Of a stretch of DNA of 64,000 nt, positions 45,723 through 59,349 are shown in pieces. Origin of the DNA: Cydia pomonella (lineage: Eukaryota; Arthropoda; Insecta; Lepidoptera; Tortricidae); assembly GCF_033807575.1 (NCBI RefSeq), contig NC_084716.1, forward strand, positions 7,068,001 through 7,132,000, given 5' to 3'. The position numbers were made by a program, and so were the translations under genes. Position 1 is the first letter of the stretch. Every line of letters starts with the position of its first letter. A model generated the notes under the pieces. It saw only the letters and a list, made by a program, of their open reading frames with translations. It did not search any database and had not been told where the DNA came from.

Positions 45723-45960
45723 CACAACACATGCCATTCATACTTTAGTACTAAGTCAGTTTGTGCAATAATGTATATATATATGTACATAGACCTAATT
45801 TATAAGTATTTATAAATACATAGAAAATACCCATGTCTCAGGAACAAATATTCATGCTCATCACATTAATAAATGCCCGTTCCAGGATTTGAACCTGGGA
45901 CCATCGGCTTCATAGGCAGGGTCGCTGCCAACAAGGCCAGACCCGTTCTCATGATTAACA
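45590..45960 (-). repeat. SINE with tail duplicated as a hairpin (left arm)
   Basis: SINE head at about 45870-45955 ('gatttgaacctgggac'). Its 3' tail is present twice in opposite orientation (about 45614-45672 and 45719-45777) around a (TA)n, giving a perfect-looking hairpin. The same structure is at 59540-59690. Confidence 0.65.
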
Positions 45961-46145
45961 GACATATAAATACATAAAAAGTTAAAGCATTGATAAAGGG
46001 TTGCTGATAACTGGATGCCGAAAAACATGATTTATAGATGCATATTAGCGCGAAATAATCAGTTGATCATCTCATTAGCAAACACATGGAATATAAACTG
46101 TAGATAAAGTCATGTTTTTCCAAGGCTGTATGTTTTCAGATGCAG

Positions 46146-46390
46146 GCAGTGGGCCAAATTTGTTGGAAACGAAGACCTGATACATCTTCCCATAGAAAAG
46201 TTAAATTTATTCAAACATGTATGTGCACATCATTATGAAAATCAAGCATTTAATAAAATAAAAAAAACACGACTTAAAAACTGTATTAAAATAATTCGGG
46301 TCCACATTAAGCCCGACCAGATAGTAGTCCAATTAAGAACTATCCACTTTATAACATGCAACTTAAATGTGGACTCGATGCTAACCTGAT
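46146..46390 (+). CDS. THAP-domain exon 2 (left arm)
   Basis: Starts after tgcag with a frame continuing exon 1 (QWAKFVGNEDLIHLPIEKL), includes the second zinc pair (CAHH) and a basic segment (KIKKTRLKNC), and stays open to about 46390. With exon 1 this completes the C2CH THAP zinc finger. No clear RNase-H-like catalytic part was found downstream, so the transposase is probably incomplete. Confidence 0.55.
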
Positions 46391-47269
46391 TTCGAGTACA
46401 AAATTTGTAGACAGGAGCCTATGTTGTTGTTATGTTAGGAGCTTATGTTGTTTATTTTATCGATATCGATAAGAATCGTAAGCGTGTAGCGTACTACACT
46501 ATTTAAATCGCTTATGTTGCTACTATGGTTCTTTGACAGTTCTTTGTCGTACATTTTGGTAATGATTTGCGAAACAAACTGATTCCACTCGCTAGTATGG
46601 AAGTCCCGTCTCTTAAAACGTAGTGATTATATGCTCTTTGACAATGACATGCAGTTGCGTCGATGTAGATCTATCATAAAAACGTACATGTGACGCATGT
46701 GACAATTGCCCAGGATGAAAGAAATATCTTGACAATTAACATAAAGCAATACAATACCACAAAATGTCAACAAGAAAACAGATTTATTATAAAAATACAA
46801 ATTATATACAAAGCTTCATTTTAAAACCAATGGTCGTGGGTTCTAACCCCGGCTCTTAACAATGTGCATCTTGTATCATGTACCGATTGCTTTTCAGTAA
46901 AGTAAAATATATTATCATGAGGAAGATGGAGTAGCCCCAATAAGGTATATTTTCCCCTCTGGGTTAGAAGGTCAGATAGTAGTGAGACAGGGAGATATAG
47001 TGAAGAATGCGGATAAACAAGCATTTATTGTGTTGTTAGGCTAGTTATTTTTTTCAAAATTTGAAAACGAACGCAACAGCATGCTCAAAACCCCCTGTGA
47101 GTCAGAATCTGTTAAATTCAGGCTTAAGACGAAACAGGAGCTGAGCCCGTACACAAATTTGAGATTTTTAGGTAAAAGGTAAAAAATATCGCCGTCGCGC
47201 TGACGAGTGTGGCCCTCGTACCTAGCTAGAGACTATCCCTTGTGTGTGTACCAACAAACCAAATTTTAG

Positions 47270-47820
47270 ACAAATATGATACGTCTTCTTCTTCTTTGTC
47301 GTTGTACTCTTTGCAGAGCGTCGTGGTCAACTGCTGATATCAGGCGCAGATGTTGCTTGCCGTACGATTTCTCGCCATTTTTCGCAGTTGGGGGCCATTC
47401 TGGCAAATGCGTTCAGGGGACCCTTCATGGCAGATTTGATTTGGTCAGTCCATCGCATAGGTGGCCTTTTGCGCGGTCTTTTTCCGTTTGCTCTACCCTG
47501 CACCACTAGACGCTCTATGGAGTCGTTGTTCCTCCCCGAGACGTGACCGAAAAAACTGAGTATGCGGGTCTTTACGAGAGTCGAAAGGCGCTGCTTGATA
47601 CGGAGTTCTTTAAGGATGGAGACATTAGTCCGAAACTCGGTCCAGGATATCCCCAGCATTTTCCTACAGCACCATATTTCTAGGGCGTCTATCGTCTTCT
47701 CCTCTGTCTTTCGGATAGTCCAGGTCTCCGCAGCGTATAAGAATATAGGAAAAACGAGGGCCCGTACAAGCCGAACCTTCGTGGTGTTTGTGACGTTTCG
47801 GTGATACGTAGCCTATACGT
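47270..47820 (-). pseudogene. RTE-like LINE fragment nested in the left arm
   Basis: Minus-strand frame 47327-47659 (MLGISWTEFRTNVSILKEL, LVKTRILSFFGHVS, RWTDQIKSAMKGPLNAFARMAP) is the C-terminus of an RTE-type reverse transcriptase, ending in a (GAA)n tail near 47283. Present in both arms, so it inserted before the element copied. Confidence 0.8.
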
Positions 47821-48120
47821 AAAAACTAGCCAAGACAAATCCTTTATAATTTCAGGATTTTCTACACAGCACAGAACATGGCACCCATATAGATCTCAAT
47901 TCCGTTGTCGGCGAGTCAACAACGACACATATTCTTAATATTAAACTTAATTGGCTCTCATTTCACATTTATGTTTTAAATTAATTATAGGCATAGACAT
48001 ACCATATCCTATTGTAAGTACAAAGTTTCAGAGCAAAATATGAATTCTATTTTTAACTATACATTTGTACGTGGTCTACCCCAATATTAACATTTTACTC
48101 TACTGTGACTAAACCAGAAA

Positions 48121-48560
48121 GAAGGGTGGTAAGGGTTATGATGATTCAGTACACCCAGTAGCTAGGTATTAGGATACTGGACGGATTTTTTTAAATGACG
48201 TATCGTTAGATTCCTCTTGCCATTCACAACCTACTTTTACTTGTTCTATTAAAGAAAAATCAATACAGCCGCCTTGAGAGGACTCCGAATATTAAATCAT
48301 ATTTTTTCTTCTAGCGCCTAAACTATTGAGCGGAGTACAGTAAAACAGACATCAGTAGATCCACAGTTAGTATACAAGTGCTATGCAATACAAAGTTACT
48401 AAAATTAACGGAAGAAAAAGGTTTAGGGCTAAATAATACGTCATTTAAAAAATCCGTCCAGTATCCTAAGCTACAGGGTGTCCTGAATCCTAGGTACTTA
48501 TACCCATAACCCTACTTTCTGGTTAAGTTGCAGTCAAGTAAAATATTGATATTGGGGTAG
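48121..48560. mobile_element. inverted-repeat element nested in both arms
   Basis: 'ggatactggacggatttttt' and its complement 'aaaaatccgtccagtatcc' face each other near 48172 and 48445; outer parts 'aagggtggtaagggttatg' and 'cccataaccctactttctgg'. Shared by the right arm (56296-56720). Confidence 0.6.
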
Positions 48561-48653
48561 ATTATGTACAAATGTATAGTTAAAAGTGGAATTTTTATTC
48601 TTCCAAGTTTCCTATTAAGAGAATATCCCATGAAAGGGTATAAGGGGGCGTCC

Positions 48654-48958
48654 ATTAATCGCGTCATATTGTATAGGGGGGGGAGGGGGTCAGCAAAAAA
48701 TCACCAATGATCACCACAGGGGACACGTATCACGTGTATTTTTTTTTTCATCTGTGCTATACTGTATTATAGTCAATAATAATCCTTCACGTGTACTTAG
48801 GTTCATTTGTTAGAAAACTGTTCTTTAGTTATCGAAAAAAATACACGTCATATTGGATGGGGGGGGGGGTCCTGAAAATATCACCAAAGATCACCATGGG
48901 GGAGGGGGGGGGGTCTAAAACAAGCCAAAAACGTATGACGCGATTAATGGACGCCCCC
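48654..48958. mobile_element. 305-bp MITE (PIF/Harbinger-like) in left arm only
   Basis: TIRs GGGGGCGTCCATTAATCGCG and complement, flanked by TAA at 48651-48653 and 48959-48961. The right arm has the empty site with a single TAA (complement at 56186-56188). A 3-bp TAA duplication is typical of PIF/Harbinger elements. Contains long G-runs. Confidence 0.85.
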
Positions 48959-50602
48959 TAAGGGCTAAATCTGGGTTTAGCAAGTATTTTTTAAAGCAAG
49001 ATCATTTTTTTTCGCAAAGATGTCTAAAACTATTTCATGTAGAATTTTATAAGCTTGAATGTTGCCTTACACGATTATTGAATAAAGAACGTAGATTTAG
49101 AGTAAAACGCGAATTTCTCCTGGATGGTCCACATTTTCCAAGATGGCTGCGGTTCCTCGAGGTCCCCAAATGTCAAATGGTGTGGGCATGAAAAAGGGGC
49201 CTTTAAGGGGCGTATATACATACCAAATTTCATGACTGTTCAGACATTTCGAGTTTGGTCCTAATCCGACTGTGCTAATGCCACTATGTACGTAAACTGT
49301 AACTGTACTGCGGACTCAACCTTCACGTTATAATTTTTTAAGTATTAACGTTGACATAGTAACGAAAATAATAAACACGTCAATTGAAGTAAACAATATT
49401 ATTATATGCAAGAAAATTTTGCAAAATAGGTACATTAATGATTAATATGTAAAACACCATTAATTATTGAATTATAATTATGATTTTGTGTTAAAAAATA
49501 TGAGACCAATTATACAGCCCGATTACACGGGCTACATATTAAAAATGATTATCATGGAAACAGTAAATATACACAGGTGAACAAAGTTATAGTAAAATAG
49601 GTGCATAATTTCAGAGCTTGCCTGGCCCACCTGTACCACCTACCATGACCACGGCCGTCTCCTACTATTATTTTTTTTTAATACCTATGGCCTTACTAGC
49701 GAATAGTATTCCATGTTCTTGATCCAGAATTTAAACCCTTAACTACATATTTGTGGCACTTGGGGTTGAATTTGAAACTCTAGGGCACTAGCGTGGCTCT
49801 ATGAGAGCGCCTTATATAGGCTTCTGGTGACCAGAGGATCAGCATTGTTAACCAGCGCGGAAATGCACCCAGCCTTCTGGGCACCCTACCGAGCGACCAG
49901 AATATAGGGCAAATATTTTATGTACCTATACGTTTTTGACTTAAGTGTTTTTATCATGTTTTATATTTAAACTTACAGATGTCGAACTACCAGCAAAGTT
50001 TTTGAAGAGGTGTAGTTTTTATATTTCCTGGTACCAAACTGATACAGGAAATTGGAACATCAGTAAATAATCTACACCGAAGACAATGAAATATAGTCAC
50101 ATAAAACTTTAATGTTTTATTTTATTAAAGAAATCGGTAAAAAAATGTGTTTACTGAAAAAGATAAATTTTATTTTATTTGTAGTTGAATAACAAAATAT
50201 GTATTTAATCTCCTTTTAACATAGGAATTCTCTTTGTGTAGGTACATATAAATAATAGGTACTTAGGTCTTGGTAAGTAATATAGACAGTACAGTAGGTC
50301 TTATCTTAATAATTTGAGATCTCATACATGCGTTCCGATATATCTGATGGCGACTATACATACAATGGGGTCGCGTATACGAGTACAAAGAGCATTAAAA
50401 TAGATGTTGATAGACCAAGTGAGCGAGCTACTATGGTACCTATCTTTATATCAATTTTATGCATTATGTAATAGCGCAATACAGAAATTTTTTTTGACAA
50501 ATGTAGTATTATTTTTATAGTAATAAAGGTTATTCATGAACCATCTCGTAATTTAAAAAAAACGGACTTTATCTCTAAATCATATGCCTTATATTTACAG
50601 AT

Positions 50603-50809
50603 GTGTTAGGTTACAACTTGGTTCGTGAATGTGGTTTAGATTTAGAAGCAACTAGAGACTGGGTGCGGAGTAAATTGCATCAATTTTTTTTTACAATTTT
50701 GAGCGTTTATAGGAGAATATGTGGAGCGAGCATTATTCGACGTGTAGGTGTGGGTTCAACAAAAAGATCGCATGTCAATAGTTCTTTATTGTCGTTAAAA
50801 TTCAATTAA
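50603..50809 (+). pseudogene. possible transposase segment (left arm)
   Basis: After 'ttacag' an open reading (VLGYNLVRECGLDLEATRDWVRSKL...) of about 68 codons. The right arm has the corresponding sequence with substitutions. Could be a degraded C-terminal exon of the THAP transposase; no motif proves it. Confidence 0.3.
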
Positions 50810-51360
50810 TAATCGCCTTTATCGACCATCAACTGTGTGGTCACTTTTTAATTGATTGACGTTGTCAGGTACAGTTTCACTACTCGCCGCCGCATTGTTC
50901 ATAGCGCATTACTTATCCTATCGAATACAAGATGTCGCTGATTCCTGTAAACTTATGTTTAAAAAAAAAGACGCTTTACTCTATGCCATATATTGTAGGA
51001 AAGGAAGGGTATTCCCTGTCGTACGTCAAAAAATCCAAGATGGTGCCCAAGCCCATGGACAATAAAGTCTAGCAATAAAATCAACACTTGTCAAAATTTG
51101 ACATTAGCAATCCACAGTCAGGTGACAATCAAATCAAACCGAACCACTTCGAGTTCAGAGCCATTTCAAACTATATAGTAGTAATAAACAAAGTTGATTT
51201 TTGTTTGATTATTTTTTCTATGAATGAGTTTTGATTGTTCCAAATGATAATATCCACAGTTGATAGAATCAACACTTGATACAATCAACATGCGATAGAA
51301 TCAAGTGTTGATTTGATGTGGACGTGAAATTTGACAGTTGTGCATCTCGAATAAGGCCCC

Positions 51361-53797
51361 TGGGCACCTTGCCTAGAGGCCATGGTTAAGTGGGTAGTTC
51401 TTAGGCTTTTTTAATTGGCATTGTGCCAGCATCTTTGGCATAATGCTGCTTTATTTAGATATATTTTAATTTAGATTAGGTTTATGTTATTATAAGTATC
51501 TATTTTATATGATTGTATATTTTTGAATTAGTTTGTTTTAGCAGTTTATTTTTATAAATATTGTGATAAAAGAATATACTCGTATTAGGACGCACAACAA
51601 AGAAAAGGAAGACTCACATAATCTTTGGCATATGAAGAAGTTAGGTATGTACTAACGTTTCTCACCAACTTACTTTAGCAGTTACTAAACTAAACTTATG
51701 TTTAGAACTTCAGAAGTGTTTCACAAGATCGGAAACTGTTGCACTTGAATCATGTTATAGAATAGAATAGAATAGAAGAAATTTATTCAGAAAATGCTTA
51801 AGTTTAAGTAATACATGAGACGACAGAATCAATTTATTATTAAGCGTCACTGAAAAGGTCTCCACTCAGCTTAATGTCAAGATACCAGATGTTATCTATT
51901 CCTTTGTGTACTTGCACTATCTGGTACAGGTTATGAATATCGCAAGAAGTTTAAGGTATAAGGTTACTTCTTTAATGAATAGATTCTCATAGTTCGTATT
52001 TATTCTGATGATTTGACGAAACGTTTGAAAGGAACTGAGAGGCACATTATCCTTACTTTGCTTAAGGTGTAGTGGGTTCATCCAACTGAGTTTTAGAAAA
52101 ATTGGAGCGTATTTTTACATCATATTACGGTTGCCAAAAATATAATATGCAATCTTGTAGCCTTTATCTAGTAACTATAATTTCCATACATTATTTCCGT
52201 TTATTTTAGCGCTTTGTTTCCTTTTCTGCAAACGATTGTCATTTTGGCCAGGCCCCCAGATATATCAACTTTCGCTGGATAAAAAAAACTTACATAGGTC
52301 TACAACGCGCCATTAAAATTTTGTAACTCTTTTTGCACAACAGCTATAATCTTGAAAATTGCTTCTAAAATTGCGTAATGTCGTTGGTTTCGATTGAAAT
52401 CATCGATAACTTTATTTTTATAAAAGATATAAGAGAAAATAAACAAACATAACATTAAATAATAATTGTATTTTCGATACCGGTTGCGCACGGCCGTCCG
52501 CTCAGTGCTCGGCGAGCTTTGTTCGAAGAAGGACGTGAACTCACTTCACCTTAAATAAACTAAGTATAAGATACTCTATGAAGGTCTAACTGACAAAAGG
52601 AAATAAAAAACTTGTATGTATTACGTAACTTACACTTTCGGATACCGTTTTAATACTGTATTCTATGGCCCTTTGTAAGTAGTAAGGTGACCACACTAGA
52701 CCGCAGTACGGCATTGGTAATACGATTCCTCAGGGCCGACTTTGTTGTACTGCTAGTACGTAAGTAAATATTCTTTATTATGCACCACGAAGTTAAAAAT
52801 ACACAGGAAATTAAATACAGTTAAAATCTAGGTAACTACAAGACAAGCGATCTTATCGCTAAGAAGCGATCTCTTACAACCTATTGTAAACTATGTATTT
52901 GTTTTTATGTACGAGTAGCAGGGATCGGAATCGGTTTTTTGCAAAAACTTTGAAATAACCATATATTTCGGTTTAATTCATACTTCAAATGTAGTACTCA
53001 CTTATTTTTTTAGATAACGTCTTTGTATTATTAGATTGCACAATTACAAATAAAATAATTAACAAAGAATGAAAAAATACCGTTTTCGTTCCCATACAAA
53101 AGATACTGGTTTCCGATCCCTGGTAAGTAGTTATGTTAGTTTATACAACAAGGGCATAAAGTAACCTAAACGATCTATGCCCGAGTTACATATTCATTAT
53201 TTTATTTATTTCCCAGTTTTTCCACACCTACAACGCCCTGTTTATATACTCACCTTTTCACTTTTATTGCGCGGAAAATATATTGAAATATCAAATATTG
53301 AAGGTCATATCATATTATCGTATTTATTCAAGATTAAGAAATGAGTAATCGGGTCCGTGCACGGCCACGTGGGGAAGAGAGCGCGCTGGTCGTCAGTTGC
53401 AGCAGTGGCAGTTGCATAGCATGTTTTGGTCTTTATTTGTTAGTCAATAAAAAACGTTATAGATAATTTTACTTTATGCTCTAGAACAAGAAGGCTACTT
53501 TATACCGCTTACGCGCGACTTAAATACCAACTTTACGAGCATGGGAAGTGAAAATGTTTTCCTTCGTAATACTAACGATGATCCTAAAACGACCTTACAC
53601 GACGATATAAATTCTATTCATGTAGTATAGAAAGTGTAAAATAGAGCTTCACACTCACAGTCTTTATGACGTATTCGTTTCGTCGCAATACCTATTCAGA
53701 AAGATTGCATAGACTTCCATTCGGAAATCTATACGATCTTATTGTGTCGGGAATATGTAGTTTTCGTAGCTAGTTTTTTTAGTAGTAGTATTACCTA
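51361..53797. other. spacer between the two arms
   Basis: 2.4 kb of unrelated sequence with LINE-tail pieces at 51757-51830 ('agaatagaatagaatagaag') and 52757-52830 ('aagtaaatattctttattatg'). No gene. Its lack of symmetry shows the arms are not simply one palindrome. Confidence 0.6.
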
Positions 53798-56766
53798 GGG
53801 CCTTATTCGAGATGCACAACTGTCAAATTTCGCGTCCACATCAAATCAACACTTGATTCTATCGCATGTTGATTGTATCAAGTGTTGATTCTATCAACTG
53901 TGGATATTATCATTTGGAACAATCAAAACTCATTCATAGAAAAAATAATCAAACAAAAATCAACTTTGTTTATTACTACTATATAGTTTGAAATGGCTCT
54001 GAACTCGAAGTGGTTCGGTTTGATTTGATTGTCACCTGACTGTGGATTGCTAATGTCAAATTTTGACAAGTGTTGATTTTATTTCTAGACTTTTTTGTCC
54101 ATGGGCTTGGGCACCATCTTGGATTTTTTGACGTACGACAGGGAATACCCTTCCTTTCCTACAATATATGGCATAGAGTAAATCGTCTTTTTTTTTAAAA
54201 CATAAGTTTACAGGAATCAGCGACATCTTGTATTCGATAGGATAAGTAATGCGCTATGAACAATGCGGCGGCGAGTAGTGAAACTGTACCTGACAACGTC
54301 AATCAATTAAAAAGTGACCACACAGTTGATGGTCGATAAAGGCGATTATTAATTGAATTTTAACGACAATAAAGAACTATTGACATGCGATCTTTTTGTT
54401 GAACCCACACCTACACGTCGAATAATGCTCGCTCCACATATTCTCCTATAAACGCTCAAAATTGTAAAAAAAATTGATGCAATTTACTCCGCACCCAGTC
54501 TCAAGTTGCTTCTAAACCACGTTCACGAACCAAGTTGTAACCTAACACATCTGTAAATATAAGGCATATGATTTAGAGATAAAGTCCGTTTTTTTTTAAA
54601 TTACGAGATGGTTCATGAATAACCTTTATTACTATAAAAATAATACTACATTTGTCAATTTTTTTTTCTGTATTGCGCTATTACATAATGCATAAAATTG
54701 ATATAAAGATAGGTACCATAGTAGCTCGCTCACTTGGTCTATCAACAACTATTTTAATGCTCTTTGTACTCGTATACGCGACCCCATTGTATGTACAGTC
54801 GCCATCAGATATATCGGAACGCATGTATGAGATCTCAAATTATTAAGATAAGACCTACTGTACTGTCTATATTACTTACCAAGACCTAAGTACCTATTAT
54901 TTATATGTACCTACACAAAGAGAATTCCTATGTTAAAAGGAAATTAAATACATATTTTGTTATTCAACTACAAATAAAATAAAATTTATCTTTATCAGTT
55001 AACACATTTTTTTACCGATTTCTTTAATAAAATAAAACATTAAAGTATTATGTGACTATATTTCATTGTCTTCGGTGTAGATTATTTACTGATGTTCCAA
55101 TTTCCTGTATCAGTTTGGTACCAGGAAATATAAAAACTACACCTCTTCAAAAACTTTGCTGGTAGTTCGACATCTGTAAGTTTAAATATAAAACATGATA
55201 AAAACACTTAAGTCAAAAACGTATAGTACATAAAATATTTGCCCTATATTCTGGTCGCTCGGTAGGGTGATCAGAAGGCTGGGTGCATTTCCGCGCTGGT
55301 TAACAATGCTGATCCTCTGGTCACCAGAAGCCTATATAAGGCGCTCTCATAGAGCCACGCTAGTGCCCTAGAGTTTCAAATTCAACCCCAAGTGCCACAA
55401 ATATGTAGTTAAGGGTTTAAATTCTGGATCAAGAACATGGAATACTGTTCGCTAGTAAGGCCATAGGTATTAGAAAAAAATAATAGTAGGAGACGGCCGT
55501 GGTCATGGTAGGTGGTACAGGTGGGCCAGGCAAGGTCTGAAATTATGCACCTATTTTACTATAACTTTGTTCACCTGTGTATATTTACTGTTTCCATGAT
55601 AATCATTTTTAATATGTAGCCCGTGTAATCGGGCTGTATCATTGGTCTCATATTTTTTAACACAAAATCATAATTTTAATTCAATAATTAATGGTGTTTT
55701 ACATATTAATCATTAATGTACCTATTTTGCTAAATTTTCTTGCATATAATAATATTGTTTACTTCAATTGACGTGTTTATTATTTTCGTTACTATGTCAA
55801 CGTTAATACTTAAAAAATTATAACGTGAAGGTTGAGTCCGCAGTACAGTTACAGTTTACGTACATAGTGGCATTAGCACAGTCGGATTAGGACCAAACTC
55901 GAAATGTCTGAACGGTCATGAAATTTGGTATGTATATACGTTAAAGGCCCCTTTTTCATGCTCACACCATTTGACATTTGGGGACCTCGAGGAACCGCAG
56001 CCATCTTGGAAAATGTGGACCATCCAGGAGAAATTCGCGTTTTACTCTAAATCTACGTTCTTTATTCAATAATCGTGTAAGGCAACATTCAAGCTTATAA
56101 AATTCTACATAAAATAGTTTTAGACATCTTTGCGAAAAAAAATGATCTTGCTTTAAAAAATACTTGCTAAACCCAGATTTAGCCCTTATACCCTTTCATG
56201 GGATATTCTCTTAATAGGAAACTTGGAAGAATAAAAATTCCACTTTTAACTATACATTTGTACATAATCTACCCCAATATCAATATTTTACTTGACTGCA
56301 ACTTAACCAGAAAGTAGGGTTATGGGTATAAGTACTGAGGATTCAGGATAGCCTGTAGCTTAGGATACTGGACGGATTTTTTAAATGACGTATTATTTAG
56401 CCCTAAACTTTTTTCTTCCGTTAATTTTAGTAACTTTGTATTGCATAGCACTTGTATACTAACTGTGGATCTACTGATGTCTGTTTTACTGTACTCCGCT
56501 CAATAGTTTAGGCGCTAGAAGAAAAAATATGATTTAATATTCGGAGTCCTCTCAAGGCGGCTGTATTGATTTTTCTTTAATAGAACCAGTAAAAGTAGGT
56601 TGTGAATGGCAATAGGAATCTAACGATACGTCATTTAAAAAAATCCGTCCAGTATCCTAATACCTAGCTACTGGGTGTACTGAAACATCAGTACTTACAC
56701 CCATAACCCTTCTTTCTGGTTTAGTCGCAGTAGAGTAAAATGTTAATATTGGGGTAGACCACGTAC

Positions 56767-56872
56767 AGTCAGCGTCAAATACTTTGTAGCAGTCAAAGTG
56801 GCCAAATAGTTCGGTACACCATACTAAATATATGGTGTACCGAACTATTTGGTTACTTTGGTTACTTTGTAC
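56767..56872. mobile_element. 106-bp hairpin insertion, right arm only
   Basis: Inserted between two GTAC copies (56763-56766 and 56869-56872) where the left arm has one (about 48067-48070). Contains 'agttcggtacacca' and its complement around a short loop. The outer 'acagtcagcgtcaaat' end is a familiar lepidopteran MITE end. Confidence 0.7.
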
Positions 56873-57489
56873 AAATGTATAGTTAAAAATAGAATTCATA
56901 TTCCTCCGAGTTTCCTTTTAAGAGAATGTCCCCTGGAAGTGTATAAGCGTTAAACTTAGATTCAGCAAGTATTCTCTATAACAAGATGTATTGTTCCGCA
57001 AAGATATCGAGGACTTTTTTGTGTCGAATTTAATAAGTTTTAATGTTGACTGTTGTGTTGATGGTACACATTTTCCAAGATGGCTCGGATTCCTCGAGGT
57101 CCCCAAATGTTAAATGGTTTGGGCATGAAAAAGGGGCCTTTAATTTATATACATAATATATTTCATGACTGTTACAGAGATTTCGAGGTTGGTCCTAATC
57201 CGATTATGCTACATTGTGCGTCCGCAGCAAATTTGGTTCTCCATACAAATGTAGTTTCGCTCTCATTTTAAATCGGCTAGCTAGATTGCTCTGAAACTTT
57301 GTACTTACAATAGGATATGGTATGTCTATGCCTATAATTAATTTAAAACATAAATGTGAAATGAGAGCCAATTAAGTTCAATATTAAGAATATGTGTCGT
57401 TGTTGACTCGCCGACAACGGAATTGAGATCTATATGGGTGCCATGTTCTGTGCTGTGTAGAAAATCCTGAAATTATAAAGGATTTGTCT

Positions 57490-58060
57490 TGGCTAGTTTT
57501 TACGTATAGGCTACGTATCACCGAAACGTCACAAACACCACGAAGGTTCGGCTTGTACGGGCCCTCGTTTTTCCTATATTCTTATACGCTGCGGAGACCT
57601 GGACTATCCGAAAGACAGAGGAGAAGACGATAGACGCCCTAGAAATATGGTGCTGGAGGAAAATGCTGGGGATATCCTGGACCGAGTTTCGGACTAATGT
57701 CTCCATCCTTAAAGAACTCCGTATCAAGCAGCGCCTTCCGACTCTCGTAAAGACACGCATACTCAGTTTTTTCGGTCACGTCTCGAGGAGGAACAACGAC
57801 TCCATAGAGCGTCTAGTGGTGCAGGGTAGAGCAAACGGAAAAAGACCGCGCAAAAGGTCACCTATGCGATGGACTGACCAAATCAAATCTGCCATGAAGG
57901 GTCCCCTGAACGCATTTGCCAGAATGGCCCCCAACCGCGAAAAATGGCGAGAAATCGTACGGCAAGCAACATCTGCGCCTGATATCAGCAGTTGACCACG
58001 ACGCTCTGCAAAGAGTACAACGACAAAGAAGAAGAAGACGTACCTATCATATTTGTCTAA
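57490..58060 (+). pseudogene. RTE-like LINE fragment nested in the right arm
   Basis: Counterpart of 47270-47820. The 110-codon frame 57663-57995 differs at only a few residues from the left copy; upstream the reading continues as WTIRKTEEKTIDALEIW. Tail of (GAA)n type near 58030. Confidence 0.8.
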
Positions 58061-59019
58061 AATTTGGGTTGTTGGTACACACACAAGGGATAGTCTCTAG
58101 CTAGGTACGGGGTGCCACACTCGTCAGCGCGACGGCGATATTTTTTACCTTTTACCTAAAATTCTCAAATTTGTGTACGGGCTCAGCTCCTGTTTCGTCT
58201 TAAGCCTAAATTTAACAGATTCTGACTCACAGGGGGCTTTGAGCATGCTGTTGCGTTCGTTTTCAAATTTTGAAAAAAAAAACCAGCCTAACAACACAAT
58301 AAATGCTTGTTTTTCCGCATTCTTCACTATATCTCCCTGTCTCACTACTATCTGACCTTCTAACCCAGAGGGGAAAATATACCTTATTGGGGATACTCCA
58401 TCTTCCTCATGATAATATATTTTACTTTACTGAAAAGCAATCGGTACATGTTACAAGATGCACATTGTTAAGAGCCGGGGTTAGAACCCACGACCATTGG
58501 TTTTAAAATGAAGCTTTGTATATAATTTGTATTTTTATAATAAATCTGTTTTCTTGTTGACATTTTGTGGTATTGTATTGCTTTATGTTAATTGTCAAAA
58601 TATTTTTTTCATCCTGGACAATTGTCACATGCGTCACATAGTACGTTTTTATGATAGATCTACATCGACGCAACTGCATGTCATTGTCAAAGAGCATATA
58701 ATCACTACGTTTTAAGAGACGGGATTTCCATACTAGCGAGTGGAATCAGTTTGTTTCGCAAATCATTACCAAAATGTACGACAAAGAACTGTCAAAGAAC
58801 CATAGTACCAACATAAGCGATTTAAATAGTGTAGTACGCTACACGCTTACGATTCTTATCGATATCGATAAAATGGGGAGGGTTGAAACATAGGCTCCTG
58901 TCTACAAATTTTGTACTCGAAATCAGGTTAGCATCGAGTCCACATTTAAGTTGTATGTTATATAGTGGATAGTTCTTAATTGGACTGGTCGGGCTTAATG
59001 TGGACCCGAATTATTTTAA

Positions 59020-59158
59020 TACAGTTTTTAAGTCGTGTTTTTTTATTTTATTAAATGCTTGATTTTCATAATGATGTGCACATACATGTTTGAATAAATG
59101 TAACTTTTCTATGGGAAGATGTATCAGGTCTTCGTTCCCAACAAATTTGGCCCACTGC
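59020..59158 (-). CDS. THAP-domain exon 2 (right arm)
   Basis: Counterpart of 46146-46290, with the second zinc pair. Upper boundary set by the acceptor complement 'ctgc' at 59159. Confidence 0.5.
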
Positions 59159-59349
59159 CTGCATCTGAAAACATACAGCCTTGGAAAAACATGACTTTAT
59201 CTACAGTTTATATTCCATGTGTTTGCTAATGAGATGATCAACTGATTATTTCGCGCTAATATGCATCTATAAATCATGTTTTTCGGCATCCAGTTATCAA
59301 CAACCCTTTATCAATGCTTTAACTTTTTATGTATTTATATGTCTGTTAA

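Larger units (their letters stand above)
43958..51360 (+). mobile_element. 7.4-kb THAP-type DNA transposon, left arm of the giant inverted repeat
   Basis: Begins GGGCCCTTATTCGACATGC (43959) and ends TGCATCTCGAATAAGGCCC (51359). The whole stretch recurs inverted at 53798-61204. The short inverted termini and an encoded THAP domain identify a DNA transposon, probably of the P or a related THAP-bearing superfamily, now carrying nested elements (SINE, RTE LINE, MITEs). Flanks are ct and ct outside the GGGCC/GGCCC ends, different from the right copy (ta and ta), pointing to separate insertions. Extra pieces absent from the right arm: 45421-45544 and 48654-48958. Confidence 0.7.

Noticed and set aside
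50856..51065. Open frame beside the left-arm inner end as a gene
   Set aside because: Its counterpart in the right arm is disrupted, it has no domain, and it overlaps terminal non-coding sequence.
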